A stretch of 64,000 nt of DNA from Bacillota bacterium (GTDB lineage: Bacteria; Bacillota; Clostridia; Acetivibrionales; DSM-1351): the NCBI GenBank assembly GCA_023398105.1, contig JAEWST010000020.1, forward strand, positions 1 through 64,000, read 5' to 3'. This document shows positions 54,601-63,491 of this stretch, piece after piece. Position 1 is the stretch's first letter; every line of letters begins with the position of its first letter. A program made the translations under genes and the position numbers. The notes below the pieces were generated by a model that had not been told where the DNA came from, did not search any database, and saw nothing but the letters and a program-made list of their open reading frames with translations.

Positions 54601-55969
54601 AATCAGATCCTTGGTTGCTGCTATTGAGGAAAGAGACAGGAAAGAGGTAAAGCATCAAAAGAAACACAGTAGTTTTGAAAAGATAGTATTTACAAAAGAA
54701 ATGAAAGAAAAGCATACTATACTTGCACCGCAGATGTCACCAATACATTTTCAATTTCTTGAACCTGCTTTCAGAACTGCAGGCTATAATATTGAAGTGT
54801 TGCCAGAGGTTAATACTGCTGCAATTGAGGATGGGCTAAAGTATGTTAATAATGATGCCTGCTATCCTACTATTATTGTAGTTGGTCAGATAATACATGC
54901 TTTAAAATCTGGTAAGTACGATTTGAACAATACTACTGTTTTAATAACACAGACTGGCGGAGGCTGCCGTGCAACAAATTATATAGGATTTTTGAGAAAA
55001 GCATTAGTAGAAGCTGGTATGCATCAAGTACCTGTTTTATCTCTTAATGCATCGGGCTTGGAGAGCCAGCCTGGGTTTAAAATATCACTAAAGCTCCTTG
55101 ATTTGGCTCTAAAGGCACTTGTCTATGGCGATCTGCTTATGAGAGTTCTGTATAGAGTACGCCCATATGAAAAGATACCAGGCTCTGCTAATGAGCTTTA
55201 TCAAAAGTGGGTTCAGGTATGTTTAGCTTCTATTCGTGAGAATAAAAGAGGCAGTTTTAAAAAGAACATTAAGAGTATCATAAAGGAATTTGATGAATTA
55301 GAGCTTAACGACATTGTCAAGCCAAGAGTTGGACTTGTTGGCGAGATTTTGGTTAAATTTCATCCTGATGCAAATAACAATGTAGTTGATGTTATAGAGG
55401 CAGAAGGTGCAGAGGCTGTAATGCCTGATTTGATTGACTTTTTCCTTTATTGTGCATATGATGCCAATTTTAAGTACAAAAGGTTATCGGGTACAATTAA
55501 AAGCTTGATAATTAATAACTCTGTTATAGCAGGTATTGAGTGGTATAGGCGTTATTTGAAAAGATACCTTAACAAAAGTAAAAGGTTTGAAGCTCCAAGC
55601 TCAATATATCATTTAGCTGATTGTGCTTCTGAAATACTTTCACTTGGAAACCAAACAGGAGAAGGCTGGTTCTTAACTGCGGAAATGATTGAACTTATAA
55701 AGAGCGGTGCTGGAAATATAGTTTGTATGCAGCCTTTTGCTTGTCTGCCAAACCATGTTACTGGTAAGGGCATGATAAAGGAGCTTCGCAGAAGATATCC
55801 GCAGTCTAATATAGTTGCTGTAGACTATGACCCAGGTGCAAGTGAAGTAAACCAATTGAACAGAATTAAGCTGATGCTGTCTGTAGCCTTTAAGAATATA
55901 AGAGGCGAGAAGGATGGGCATAAAGAAGAAACAGTTGAGGTGAAAGCAGAGGAAAAAAAGGCAGAGTAG
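51683..55969 (+). CDS. large 2-hydroxyacyl-CoA dehydratase activator-type protein (BcrAD/BadFG-DUF2229-HgdB-like fusion)
   Basis: 1428 residues. Two BcrAD/BadFG ATPase domains in tandem, starting at about 5 (GLDVGSTTVKIVV, TCAGGTGSFIDQMA) and about 325 (GIDAGSTTTKAVL, ACSSGCGSFIETFA), each with actin/HSP70-like phosphate loops and the Cys that binds the shared 4Fe4S in true activators. They are followed by a DUF2229 domain (about 680-900, with ESVCYPAK and FYPCIPYE) and a C-terminal HgdB-like region (about 990-1400). The long fused form is common in clostridia; it has been called YjiL-type. Real substrate unknown. GGGGTTAGGTAAGCG precedes the ATG. Confidence 0.88.
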   Translation: MKKIYHVGLDVGSTTVKIVVIDNNNNILYSKYQRHYSDIRKTIFEVMDETCERFIQDECTVMITGSGGLLVSQWLDLDFIQEVIAGSEAVQKLIPKTDVAIELGGEDAKITYFRGGLEQRMNGTCAGGTGSFIDQMASLLQTDATGLNELAKGSRVIYPIAARCGVFAKTDIQPLLNEGAAKEDIAASVFQSVVNQTISGLACGKPIKGNIAFLGGPLYFLSELRKRFEITLNLKPEEVVFPENSQIFVAIGAALSSIECKLISFKELKDKLPRINTVSVHEVERLNPLFKDQMELDEFRARHSRASINTKSLTEYKGDCFFGIDAGSTTTKAVLINTEGELLYSYYGSNQGSPLNSSIKILKDIYSKLPQEARIVNSTVTGYGEGLIKAALRVDIGEIETIAHYKAADFFLPGVDFILDIGGQDMKCLKIKDGIIDSIMLNEACSSGCGSFIETFAKSLNSTVEEFAAQALLAEKPVDLGSRCTVFMNSRVKQAQKEGAQVGDISAGLSYSVVKNALLKVIKIRDPKDMGEKIIVQGGTFLNDAVLRSFEMISEREAIRPNIAGLMGAFGAALIAKERYDGNKSTLLTKENIGDFEYSTELQRCKFCNNSCLLTINQFNDGSRFVSGNRCERGAGIEINHEDVPDLYEFKYKRIFGYKQKNDIEYTRGTVGIPRVLNMYENYPFWFTFFNQLKFRVELSPRSSKKIYELGIETMPSESVCYPAKLVHGHIMSLINKKVNFIFYPCIPYEILEDEGADNHYNCPIVTSYPEVIKNNMDVLKNNNIKFFKPFLPYDNKGKLKIRLYEVLGKEFNISKSEIAAAVDKAWAEDENAKSDIRKKGEETLKYIRENGRKGIVLAGRPYHVDPEINHGIPQIIKSHGFAVFTEDSISHLGNTERPLRVVDQWKYHSRLYAAANVVSEYPELEMVQLNSFGCGLDAVTTDQVQEILKANDNIYTVLKIDEGNNLGAARIRIRSLVAAIEERDRKEVKHQKKHSSFEKIVFTKEMKEKHTILAPQMSPIHFQFLEPAFRTAGYNIEVLPEVNTAAIEDGLKYVNNDACYPTIIVVGQIIHALKSGKYDLNNTTVLITQTGGGCRATNYIGFLRKALVEAGMHQVPVLSLNASGLESQPGFKISLKLLDLALKALVYGDLLMRVLYRVRPYEKIPGSANELYQKWVQVCLASIRENKRGSFKKNIKSIIKEFDELELNDIVKPRVGLVGEILVKFHPDANNNVVDVIEAEGAEAVMPDLIDFFLYCAYDANFKYKRLSGTIKSLIINNSVIAGIEWYRRYLKRYLNKSKRFEAPSSIYHLADCASEILSLGNQTGEGWFLTAEMIELIKSGAGNIVCMQPFACLPNHVTGKGMIKELRRRYPQSNIVAVDYDPGASEVNQLNRIKLMLSVAFKNIRGEKDGHKEETVEVKAEEKKAE

Positions 55970-56084
55970 GGGAAGGTTGAAAGCTTGTACCGAGTATATA
56001 CCATTTTTATTACGTTGTTTTGTAAGAACTAAAATATATTTGTACTTTGAAATTTTGAGTTACAAAAATAGATAGAAATTTTAG

Positions 56085-56116
56085 TACGCTGGCGAAAGCC
56101 AGCGTATGTTTTTTTA
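56085..56116 (+). terminator. intrinsic terminator after the activator gene
   Basis: TACGCTGGC GAAA GCCAGCGTA (56085-56106), a perfect 9-bp stem with a GNRA tetraloop, then TGTTTTTTT. Confidence 0.95.
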
Positions 56117-56192
56117 AATCAAAATGGCTTTTAAACCTTATTTCACTATAAAAAATATATGTATAACATTTACTAAATAGAGAGGCATACAT

Positions 56193-56568
56193 ATGGTAAT
56201 GGGTAAAGGAATAGATAACATCACCAAAGATAATAATAATAAAGAGGTGATGTTAGATGGTGATGATGGTTTATCTGCATCATTATCTAATGATGAAAGT
56301 GGATATCCTATGTATAATATTAAAGTTGAAAGAGGATTTTATACAGTATATGAGTTAAAATGAGGGAAATCATAATGTAGCACATTTTCATGTGAAAAAT
56401 GTTGATCATAGTGCTTCGTTATCAATTCCAGATGCAGATATTATTGTTGGTGAACTACCATCTGATGATAAAAAGAAAATAGAATCTTGGGCATTAATGA
56501 ATATGGATAAAATAGCTGAACTGTGGAACAAGTTTCATCCAGAGAAATTGGTTAAGTACAATTCATAA
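56193..56568 (+). pseudogene. frameshifted DUF4160-domain gene
   Basis: Frame 1, from ATG at 56193, runs 56 codons to TGA at 56361 (...VERGFYTVYELK). The following frame, shifted by +1 from 56362, continues EGNHNVAHFHVKNVDHSASLSI and GELPSDDKKKIESWALMN, to TAA at 56568. The combination FY..YEL.EG.H..AHFHV...A.L.I...I..GELP....K..E.WA is the DUF4160 signature, with the domain split by the frame change. Such genes lie near toxin-antitoxin and mobile regions. Either a decayed gene, a sequencing error or a +1 shift at AAA-TGA is possible; I favour decay. The minus-strand HK gene is 245 bp away with no other gene between. Confidence 0.7.
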
Positions 56569-56813
56569 AATAATCTATATCAATATATATAACTAATTAC
56601 AAAACAATAAATGCTCAATTTTTATATGTCTACTGATGAAAATGAAAAACATGGGAGCACCGCTCACTACTTTTTAAATTAGTTTTGCGACACTCCCAAA
56701 CATTCATATAGTTAGGAAAATTTAATCTGTCTTTCAAATAGCTATTAAATGTACTTGAGATTAAATTATGCCACAAGTACTGAACACAAATTAAATAAGC
56801 ATGCTGATTTAAT

Positions 56814-59057
56814 TTATACACCTAAAGGCAGCTCAATAGTTGCCTTAAATAAATCTCCATCAATTTCAATATGGAAGCTTCCTCCTTGAAGTTCTGTCAG
56901 ACTTTTAGCAATGGATAGTCCTAAACCTGAGCCTTCGCTGTGGCGGGAGGCATCGCCTCTTTTGAAGCGTTCCATAAGCTCCTCTTCATTAATATTCAGT
57001 TCGTAAGCAGAAATGTTTTTAATAACGATTTTTACATTATCAGCAGTGGCAAATACGTCAATATACACTCTTGAGTTGGGTAAGGCATATTTGAAAACAT
57101 TTGATAGTAAGTTTTCTATTACCCTCCACAGCAGTTTACCGTCAGCATAAACCAATAGCTTGGAGGAGGGCATATTTGTTTTGAAATTCAAGCCTGACAC
57201 TTCAATTTTATCTGATAACTCTCCAAGACCTTGGGTTATTAAGGACACCGCATCTAGTTTTTCAAGGTTTACAGCTATACTGCCGCTACTTGCTTTTGCT
57301 GCCTCAAATAAGTCCTCAGTCAAGGCTTTAAGGCGTTGGGATTTATTGTCAATTATACCTAAATACTTTTCAGCATTTTCAGAATGAAGCCCCTCATTTT
57401 TTAGCAAATCTACATAGGTTATTATGGAGGTCAACGGTGTTTTCAAGTCATGGGATACATTTGTAATTAGCTCTGCCTTCATACGCTCTGACTTAACCTG
57501 ATTGCTAACAGCGTTTTTAAGACCATCAGCAATAGAGTTAATTGTAACTGATAACTGCTTAAACTCAGGAATTCCTTCTACTGGTATGTTATAGGACAGC
57601 TCACCTGAACGAATTTTTTCTGCACCCTCGTAAATAGTTTTTAGAATTTTATAGTACTTCAGTATAAAGTAAAGTGATACCACATTAATGCCAACAATGC
57701 CGATAAAGCCCATTAAAACCCCTAAAGAGCCTGTAAGAAACAGGAATATACATACAATAGTCAAAAAGGCATATGACCCGAAAATAAACACTAATCGTAT
57801 GGCTATCGGGCTTGTATCATAAACAGAGGCGATTTTAGAGATTATCTTTTTGGTTTTTAAAATACTCCATGTACAAATTTTATAAATAATAGTGTGGCTA
57901 ATAACTTCATGTCTTTTTGCTCGTTTTGAAAGAATTGTTACAAATAGTATCCCAATAAGAGTACCTAATGCAACTATCAGACCAAAACCTATGAAGAGAA
58001 GACTGCTATTTATATGTGTCATTTCCAGAATAAAGTAAGTATAAAAATAGTATACCTGAATCATACATAGTATTATAGCTGCTGATGAAAGGACAAAAGC
58101 CCCATCAATATTAATATAATCAACAAAAATTAAATGAATCCCATCTTTATCTACACGTCGTCCTGAAGCATATATAATATAAAGCAAGCCAATGAAGAAA
58201 GCAACAAGTCCTATTAAAAGCAAGGCTAAACACATACGTCCTTCACTATAATCATGATTGTAGACAGCAAGTTCTTTTGCATACCTTGCTGGAGTGATTC
58301 CAAGATATACTACAGAGCTTTCAGGAAAATTTGAGGTGTCATAATTGTGATTTATTGGATATGTAGAATTAATGCATTCAGAAGTAAGTACGAGATATGC
58401 TTCATGCTTTATATAAAAAGAATTGGTTGATTCTGTACTAAAGCTGGGCATATTACTAAAGGTTATTTTGTTATTGTCAACAACTGTATAGTGTATTCCA
58501 TCTAGCTTTTTTAGATTTCCTATTTCTCTATAATAGTTCACTATGCATTCATCAATATAGTCTGATTTTATATTTTTTATAGAGTCGTTATATTTTTCTA
58601 TTACAGCCTGTATTTCTTTGTCTCTCTCCTGAGCTAAAGTTGTGAGCATTTTGTTGAATTCTATTTCATCAGAATATGGGCTATTTATATTCAAATTATC
58701 ATTTCGTTCTTGAATTAGGCTAGTATACTTATCAGTAATTTCCTGAATTGCGTTTTCTCTGTCGTTAAGTATTTGATTCTTTCTATCCTTAATGTAGCTC
58801 TCATCTAAAGTAACATTAGTCCTAATATTTTCTTCACTTTTACAATTGAAGGCTACATTTGACACACGCCCGTAAGCATCACTAAATATATTTTTCAATT
58901 CTATACTTTCCTTAAAATCGGCATTTCGCAATGCAAGTTCTAAATAGGGTGCTTTTGTCACCCCATAGGCTATACTTATCATTCCTGCTGTACATAGCAC
59001 TATTGCTAGTAATTTAAACCATACAGAAAATCTATATTTTTTCAATTTTGTATCCAA
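56814..59057 (-). CDS. membrane sensor histidine kinase
   Basis: 747 residues, second gene of a two-component pair. Membrane spans at about 13-32, 276-297, 318-345, 351-375, 420-442 and 446-468; a large extracytoplasmic region (33-275) with a coiled coil at about 85-165 (DRENAIQEITDKYTSLIQERND). Then HAMP-like linker (470-520), HisKA with His536 in NVSHDLKTPLTS, and HATPase (N-box VIENLLSNVFKYA, G-box GSGLGLSIAKSL). The ligand is unknown; it is unlike the small VanS/ResE sensors in its extra spans. Its start overlaps the regulator's end by 26 bp. Confidence 0.93.
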   Translation of the reverse strand: MDTKLKKYRFSVWFKLLAIVLCTAGMISIAYGVTKAPYLELALRNADFKESIELKNIFSDAYGRVSNVAFNCKSEENIRTNVTLDESYIKDRKNQILNDRENAIQEITDKYTSLIQERNDNLNINSPYSDEIEFNKMLTTLAQERDKEIQAVIEKYNDSIKNIKSDYIDECIVNYYREIGNLKKLDGIHYTVVDNNKITFSNMPSFSTESTNSFYIKHEAYLVLTSECINSTYPINHNYDTSNFPESSVVYLGITPARYAKELAVYNHDYSEGRMCLALLLIGLVAFFIGLLYIIYASGRRVDKDGIHLIFVDYINIDGAFVLSSAAIILCMIQVYYFYTYFILEMTHINSSLLFIGFGLIVALGTLIGILFVTILSKRAKRHEVISHTIIYKICTWSILKTKKIISKIASVYDTSPIAIRLVFIFGSYAFLTIVCIFLFLTGSLGVLMGFIGIVGINVVSLYFILKYYKILKTIYEGAEKIRSGELSYNIPVEGIPEFKQLSVTINSIADGLKNAVSNQVKSERMKAELITNVSHDLKTPLTSIITYVDLLKNEGLHSENAEKYLGIIDNKSQRLKALTEDLFEAAKASSGSIAVNLEKLDAVSLITQGLGELSDKIEVSGLNFKTNMPSSKLLVYADGKLLWRVIENLLSNVFKYALPNSRVYIDVFATADNVKIVIKNISAYELNINEEELMERFKRGDASRHSEGSGLGLSIAKSLTELQGGSFHIEIDGDLFKATIELPLGV

Positions 59058-59718
59058 TACCCCACACCACCTTTAAATATTTTGGTTCCTTCGGATTGAT
59101 TTCAATTTTCTCTCTAATTCTTCTTATATGTACTGCCACAGTATTCTCGGCTGAAAAGCTCTGTTCGTTCCAAACCTGTTCGTAAATCTGGTCAATAGAA
59201 AATACCTTTCCAGCATTTTCGCACAATAGCTTCAATATTTTATACTCAACAGGCGTGAGTTTTACCAGTTCATCATCTACTTTAACCTCTTTGGCATTAT
59301 CGTCAATAATGAGCCCGCCCGTTTTGAATACTCCAGTTTGCTTTATAAAGCTACCTAGTGAAACATATCTTCTCAATAGTGACTTAACTCGGGCAATCAG
59401 CTCTAATGGATTGAAGGGTTTAGTTACATAGTCATCTGCCCCTAAGTTAAGACCGATAATTTTATCTGTGTCCTCAGACTTTGCACTAAGCATCAGAATT
59501 GGAATGTTGTATTTTTCCCTTATCTTTGTTGTAGCCCTTATGCCATCCATTATCGGCATCATTATATCAATAATAAGCAATTGAATATCATTTCCTTCAA
59601 AAACCGATAAGGCTTCAATTCCATTGTATGCTTTAAAAACTGTATACCCTTCGTTTTTTAGATATATTTCAATGGCATCTACAATATCTTTTTCATCATC
59701 ACAAACAAGAATATTCAC
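59032..59718 (-). CDS. OmpR/PhoB-family response regulator
   Basis: 228 residues. Receiver domain with DD at 7-8, phospho-acceptor Asp51 (LLIIDIMMPIMDG), Thr and Lys in the usual places (LSAKSEDTD, YVTKPFNP), then a winged-helix DNA-binding domain (LTPVEYKILKLLCEN ... VHIRRIREKIE ... VVWGIGYKIE). VanR/PhoP-like. It is the first gene of the pair with the kinase; GGAGGTTATATAG precedes its ATG on the minus strand. No target gene is nearby. Confidence 0.95.
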   Translation of the reverse strand: MNILVCDDEKDIVDAIEIYLKNEGYTVFKAYNGIEALSVFEGNDIQLLIIDIMMPIMDGIRATTKIREKYNIPILMLSAKSEDTDKIIGLNLGADDYVTKPFNPLELIARVKSLLRRYVSLGSFIKQTGVFKTGGLIIDDNAKEVKVDDELVKLTPVEYKILKLLCENAGKVFSIDQIYEQVWNEQSFSAENTVAVHIRRIREKIEINPKEPKYLKVVWGIGYKIEKI

Positions 59719-59960
59719 TATATAACCTCCAAAGCCCTATTTGGCAAAAAAATCAGTAAAGCAACAGTTTTGAACCTTTGCTTTTTCTTTAGCTTTTAGC
59801 TTGAATTTGACAAGCTGTTTTTAAATACAACCAACATTATATCACACCCTATCTATCTGATTTTGTATACTGTAAAATTAAGTAATAACTAGTGCATGGG
59901 TTAATAATATCAGGTGAATATTACAGAATATTGAATAAAATTCTTAAGATTTTCTTAACT

Positions 59961-60024
59961 TATAACGAGGCAAGAAAATGTCCCCCACTTCTATAAGTGG
60001 CGGGCACTACTTTGGTTATGAGGC
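59961..60024 (+). repeat. left-end fragment of the MITE-like dispersed repeat
   Basis: TATAACGAGGCAAG and the following stem-loop CCACTTCTATAAGTGG match the 30873 copy for about 64 bp; then, after GGTTATGAGGC, the match stops at a fragment of another gene. The right end is missing. Confidence 0.85.
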
Positions 60025-60121
60025 AACAGTACAGTTACTCAATGCAAATCTTGCACATATGGCTGACGTAATTAAAAGAGATTTGGGAAAAGATATTATG
60101 AATATAAATTCAAATAGTTAA
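60020..60121 (+). pseudogene. tail of an unknown gene fused to the MITE-like fragment
   Basis: An open frame passes from the repeat into EATVQLLNANLAHMADVIKRD and ends KDIMNINSNS-stop at 60121. It has no start or ribosome-binding site of its own; a 47-codon frame from ATG 59978 within the repeat is accidental. I do not recognise the parent gene. It appears to be debris joined to the repeat break point. Confidence 0.4.
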
Positions 60122-60135
60122 TTTAATTTTCTATA

Positions 60136-60184
60136 TAAAAAATATAGGAAACAATATTTTGAGTATTGCTTCCTATATTTTTTA
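60136..60184. terminator. bidirectional terminator-like hairpin
   Basis: AAAAAATATAGGAAACAATA pairs with TATTGCTTCCTATATTTTTT around a short loop, one mismatch. It serves the plus-strand remnant and the minus-strand zinc-ribbon gene. Confidence 0.75.
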
Positions 60185-60278
60185 CTATTGAATCATTTTC
60201 AAAAAACATATAGTTCAGAATCTGAATTATATGCTCTCTAGCCTATAATTTGAAAGGGTATTTTATTCTGTTTAAAAC

Positions 60279-60557
60279 TTAAGTATAATCATAGTTTAAG
60301 TAATTCAAAATTGAATCTTTATTTTTAACTTGTATAACCGAAGTCCCTTTTAAAACAAGATGATGTCCACAGCATTCACATCTAAAAGTCAAATTGTTTA
60401 ATTTCTCAACTTCTTCTTTGGGTAAATTTAACAGTACGCTATTACACATGCAGCACTTAATGGTGTAGAATTTCAATTTCTTTTGTCCCCCGTTTCTAAA
60501 ATAAGAATATTCTTTAGTATAAATACAGTCACTAAACAATTTTACAATATTTCCCAC
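60279..60557 (-). CDS. small zinc-ribbon hypothetical protein
   Basis: 92 residues, start GTG at 60557. Two cysteine pairs (CCMC about residue 35 and CECC about residue 60, followed by GHH) suggest a zinc ribbon. The protein is otherwise unrecognised. No convincing ribosome-binding site precedes the start, so the gene is likely but not certain. Confidence 0.5.
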   Translation of the reverse strand: MGNIVKLFSDCIYTKEYSYFRNGGQKKLKFYTIKCCMCNSVLLNLPKEEVEKLNNLTFRCECCGHHLVLKGTSVIQVKNKDSILNYLNYDYT

Positions 60558-61063
60558 AATATGGTGTTTGTTTTTTTATGACTTATTCAAAATGAATTTT
60601 TTTTCCTTGTTTTAATATATGAATTTATATGTTAAAGAGTGTTATAAAAGCCTTAGTAATTCTAGGTTTGGCGTACACTAAAGAAGAATTTTTATATAAA
60701 TAAACTTAGATGTTCGGGTATTTTATAGAGGGGTGAGGAAAAAACAGGTCGTATTTGAGGTGGCTAATAGCTTTGCTAAGCAAATTTCTTAAAAAGATTG
60801 TACAAGCTAGGTATATTTTTTAAGATAGTTGAATATATTTTTTTAGAAGATTTGTTTAATAGCAATGGAGAATGAAGAAAGACAAGTCTATCTGGAAAAA
60901 TAACCTAATGCACACTTATGGAATTAGGAGATATTTATTTCTGTAAATACTGTAAATAAGCTACTTGACTAACTTTGTCAAGGTAGTTTGTGCAGCAAAG
61001 CATAGATTCTACAGTGATTTATAGTTTTAAATGAGGCAAAGAAGTATTTGTGGGAGGTAAAAT
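60558..61063 (+). other. 506-bp intergenic region upstream of spoIIP
   Basis: No gene seen. It holds AAACAGGTCGT (about 60742-60752) and AAGCAAATTTCTT (about 60778-60790), both repeated upstream of lepA at about 63363-63397, and a hairpin TTGACTAACTTTGTCAA-type region at about 60964-60980. The spoIIP promoter is presumably here. Confidence 0.4.
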
Positions 61064-62353
61064 ATGAGGGATATTGTAAGATTTCAGAATGGTACTTCTA
61101 TATACAACAGTTCAAATATAGGCAGTAGCAGAAAAAATGTAAACAAGCTACCTATAATTTTGTGTGCAACTGCTGGAGTTTTATTAGGAAGCATAGCTTT
61201 TAAGGTATCTATTTTGGGAATAAATAATACTGATACCAATAATAGTACTAAGTATAAATTAGCAGCAGAAGCACTTAAAATTAAATCAGCAAATCACGAA
61301 ACCATTGACAGATTTAATGATATTCTGTTCAGCTCCTTTGGAATTGACAGATATAATCCAATTACAATTCTTACAGCCAATTACCCATATTTTAAGATGT
61401 ATTATAATAATGAGTATCAAGACTACCTTGTTCAAAAACAAATAGAATTAGAACAAAAGGCATTAGAAGAAAAGAAGATTCAAGAGGCTAAAGCCATAGC
61501 CTTAGAGGCAAATGCTCAAATTCAAGAAAATGTAGCAAATACAAGCTCAGATTCAAGCATTGATACATTTAAAGAGGTGTCAAGCAGTATAACCTATGAA
61601 GGTGATGTGGAAGATGAAGAAAAAGATACTGACTCCGTTATCACAAGCGGCAAAATTAATATAATAAATCAAACAAAATATACTATTAATATTAATAAGC
61701 TATTAGCTGAACCTCTGAAGCTACCTAATAAAAAAGGTCCTCAAATATTGGTTTACCATACACATACAACGGAAAGCTTTTTAAAAAACCTTGATCAATT
61801 GACAATGAAGAATGTTGCAACAAGAACAACTGATTCAAAATACAACGTAACTAGAGTAGGTGAAGCACTTATTAGCAATTTCAAAAAATACGATATTAAT
61901 GTACTGCATGATACAACTATTCATGATAAAGATTATAATAGCTCCTATGTAAAATCCCTTAAAACTCTTACTAAATATGTGGATAAATATTCTTCTTTAA
62001 AGATGACAATAGACTTACACAGAGATGCAGTAAGCGGACAAAAGCTTCGAGTAGTTAAAAAAATAAATGGAAAAGATGTAGCTCAAATAATGTTTGTTAT
62101 TGGTACTGATTCAAAGCTTTCAAATCCAAAATGGAAAGAGAATCTAAAGCTTGCATTAAAAATTCAGGCAAGATTAAATGAAGTATATCCTGGACTTGCA
62201 AAGCCCATATACATAAGTAAAAACAGATATAATCAGCATTTAACAAATGGCTCAGTTATAGTTGAAATAGGTGGAGATGGTAATACTATAGATGAATGTG
62301 TCAGAAGCACCAGCTATTTAGCAAGGGCAATAGATGATGTTCTATATAAATAA
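61064..62353 (+). CDS. spoIIP: stage II sporulation protein P, engulfment peptidoglycan hydrolase
   Basis: 429 residues. One membrane span near the N-terminus (about 29-48), a glutamate/lysine-rich coiled coil (about 120-160), and the SpoIIP catalytic domain: ILVYHTHTTESFL, VGEALISNFKKYDINVLHDTT, IDLHRDAV, IGTDSKLSNPKWKENL, VEIGGDGNT. It is an amidase/endopeptidase needed for engulfment of the forespore. GGGAGGTAAAAT precedes the ATG. gpr, its usual partner, is not in view. Confidence 0.94.
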   Translation: MRDIVRFQNGTSIYNSSNIGSSRKNVNKLPIILCATAGVLLGSIAFKVSILGINNTDTNNSTKYKLAAEALKIKSANHETIDRFNDILFSSFGIDRYNPITILTANYPYFKMYYNNEYQDYLVQKQIELEQKALEEKKIQEAKAIALEANAQIQENVANTSSDSSIDTFKEVSSSITYEGDVEDEEKDTDSVITSGKINIINQTKYTININKLLAEPLKLPNKKGPQILVYHTHTTESFLKNLDQLTMKNVATRTTDSKYNVTRVGEALISNFKKYDINVLHDTTIHDKDYNSSYVKSLKTLTKYVDKYSSLKMTIDLHRDAVSGQKLRVVKKINGKDVAQIMFVIGTDSKLSNPKWKENLKLALKIQARLNEVYPGLAKPIYISKNRYNQHLTNGSVIVEIGGDGNTIDECVRSTSYLARAIDDVLYK

Positions 62354-62883
62354 ATCACTCAAATTTCGCATATCTATCATCATACGTGGTTCATAGTGTG
62401 ATAAAATCGACATCGTGTCGGTTCCCTTGCAAAAAACTTTGGGCTTGCTGAACAGTTGCAATCATGGAGGAATAGTGTATTTTTGATTTTTTAGCTCAAG
62501 CTTTGTTGCTGACATCTGCTTATAGCCTTTTAAAATTAAATATGCGAAGTTTTAGTTATTAAACTTACACGTATTTATTGACTAAAAACACTCTGCTTTG
62601 TCAAAGATATAAATAACTCAATTTTTTTAACGTATAGGAATTTATATATTTTGGATTCGTCTTAGAGCTTGGTATTATTGGAATTAAGGCTGACACTAAA
62701 ATTCACCAAACAGCAAATTTCCATAGAGATATCCGTTGGGACACAAGAAAATTCGGCTAGCACTAAAGAGCTGAGCGAAGGGAAGCCTATTGAATTCATA
62801 GAATTATTACTGTAATACATGATGAGAAAGTTGAAGTATTGTATATTTGCATCTTTTCACTGTTGCGGCTTATGGAGGTTGTT
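62354..62883 (+). other. 530-bp intergenic region between spoIIP and the small membrane protein
   Basis: No gene recognised on either strand. A short GACATCGTGTC palindrome lies at about 62410-62420. The region CACCAAACAGCAAATTTCC (about 62703-62721) loosely resembles the repeated motif of 60742 and 63363. A transcribed RNA cannot be excluded. Confidence 0.4.
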
Positions 62884-63162
62884 TTGGCTAGAAAAATCAG
62901 ATTGAGACAGCAAAGAATTTATAAATTCAAGATATTATTTGTATTTGTTTTATTTTTGGCGATGCTATTCTCGGGCTTACTGGTGGTAGATTTAAATAAA
63001 AGTTATATTATGTACGGTGCTCCTCGTATTGAAATATTTCAAATAGAAATGCTTGACAATGATATTTGTCAAGTTAATATGCTAAATAGCAGTTTCAATC
63101 TAAATTTGAAATATATAAAAAGGGATATAAATAACATTAAGACTTATTTTAATATAAATTAA
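62884..63162 (+). CDS. small membrane protein upstream of lepA
   Basis: 92 residues from TTG at 62884, with GGAGG 5 nt upstream; an ATG at 62839 lacks a site. Arginine/lysine-rich start (ARKIRLRQQRIYKFK) followed by one membrane span (about 18-38) and an extracytoplasmic tail. It is unrecognised. Its place between spoIIP and lepA is a syntenic spot in related clostridia, but the function is unknown. Confidence 0.6.
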   Translation: MARKIRLRQQRIYKFKILFVFVLFLAMLFSGLLVVDLNKSYIMYGAPRIEIFQIEMLDNDICQVNMLNSSFNLNLKYIKRDINNIKTYFNIN

Positions 63163-63491
63163 TTAGCTTTGCTATTGGGATGAGTATTTTAACAGGGTTT
63201 GCTCAACTATTTGAAAAGCAACAGGAAGTGGGTTTTAGTTTAGATTGAGACAGAAGGAGCTATTATTTTTCAAAAAGGCTTGGTCTTTATTTTTTTTGGC
63301 TATAGCCTTTTTTAGATTAAAAATTTATATATTCAAGGATAGGCATAGAGTTGGTGCGGAGTAAACAGGTCGTGATTGGTCGAAGCAAATTTCTTGGAAT
63401 ATCTATATTGCACCTTTATAATGGTATGGTATAATTAAATGCGCAGTAAAAGCTACTGTATGATTTTAATTGAGCGTGTGGAGGTTAACGA
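63163..63491 (+). terminator. terminator-like hairpin and repeated motif before lepA
   Basis: AAAAAGGCT (63272-63280) pairs with AGCCTTTTT (63304-63312), then T-rich: likely the terminator of the small membrane protein's transcript. Bases 63363-63397 carry AAACAGGTCGT and AAGCAAATTTCTT, as upstream of spoIIP. Confidence 0.6.
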
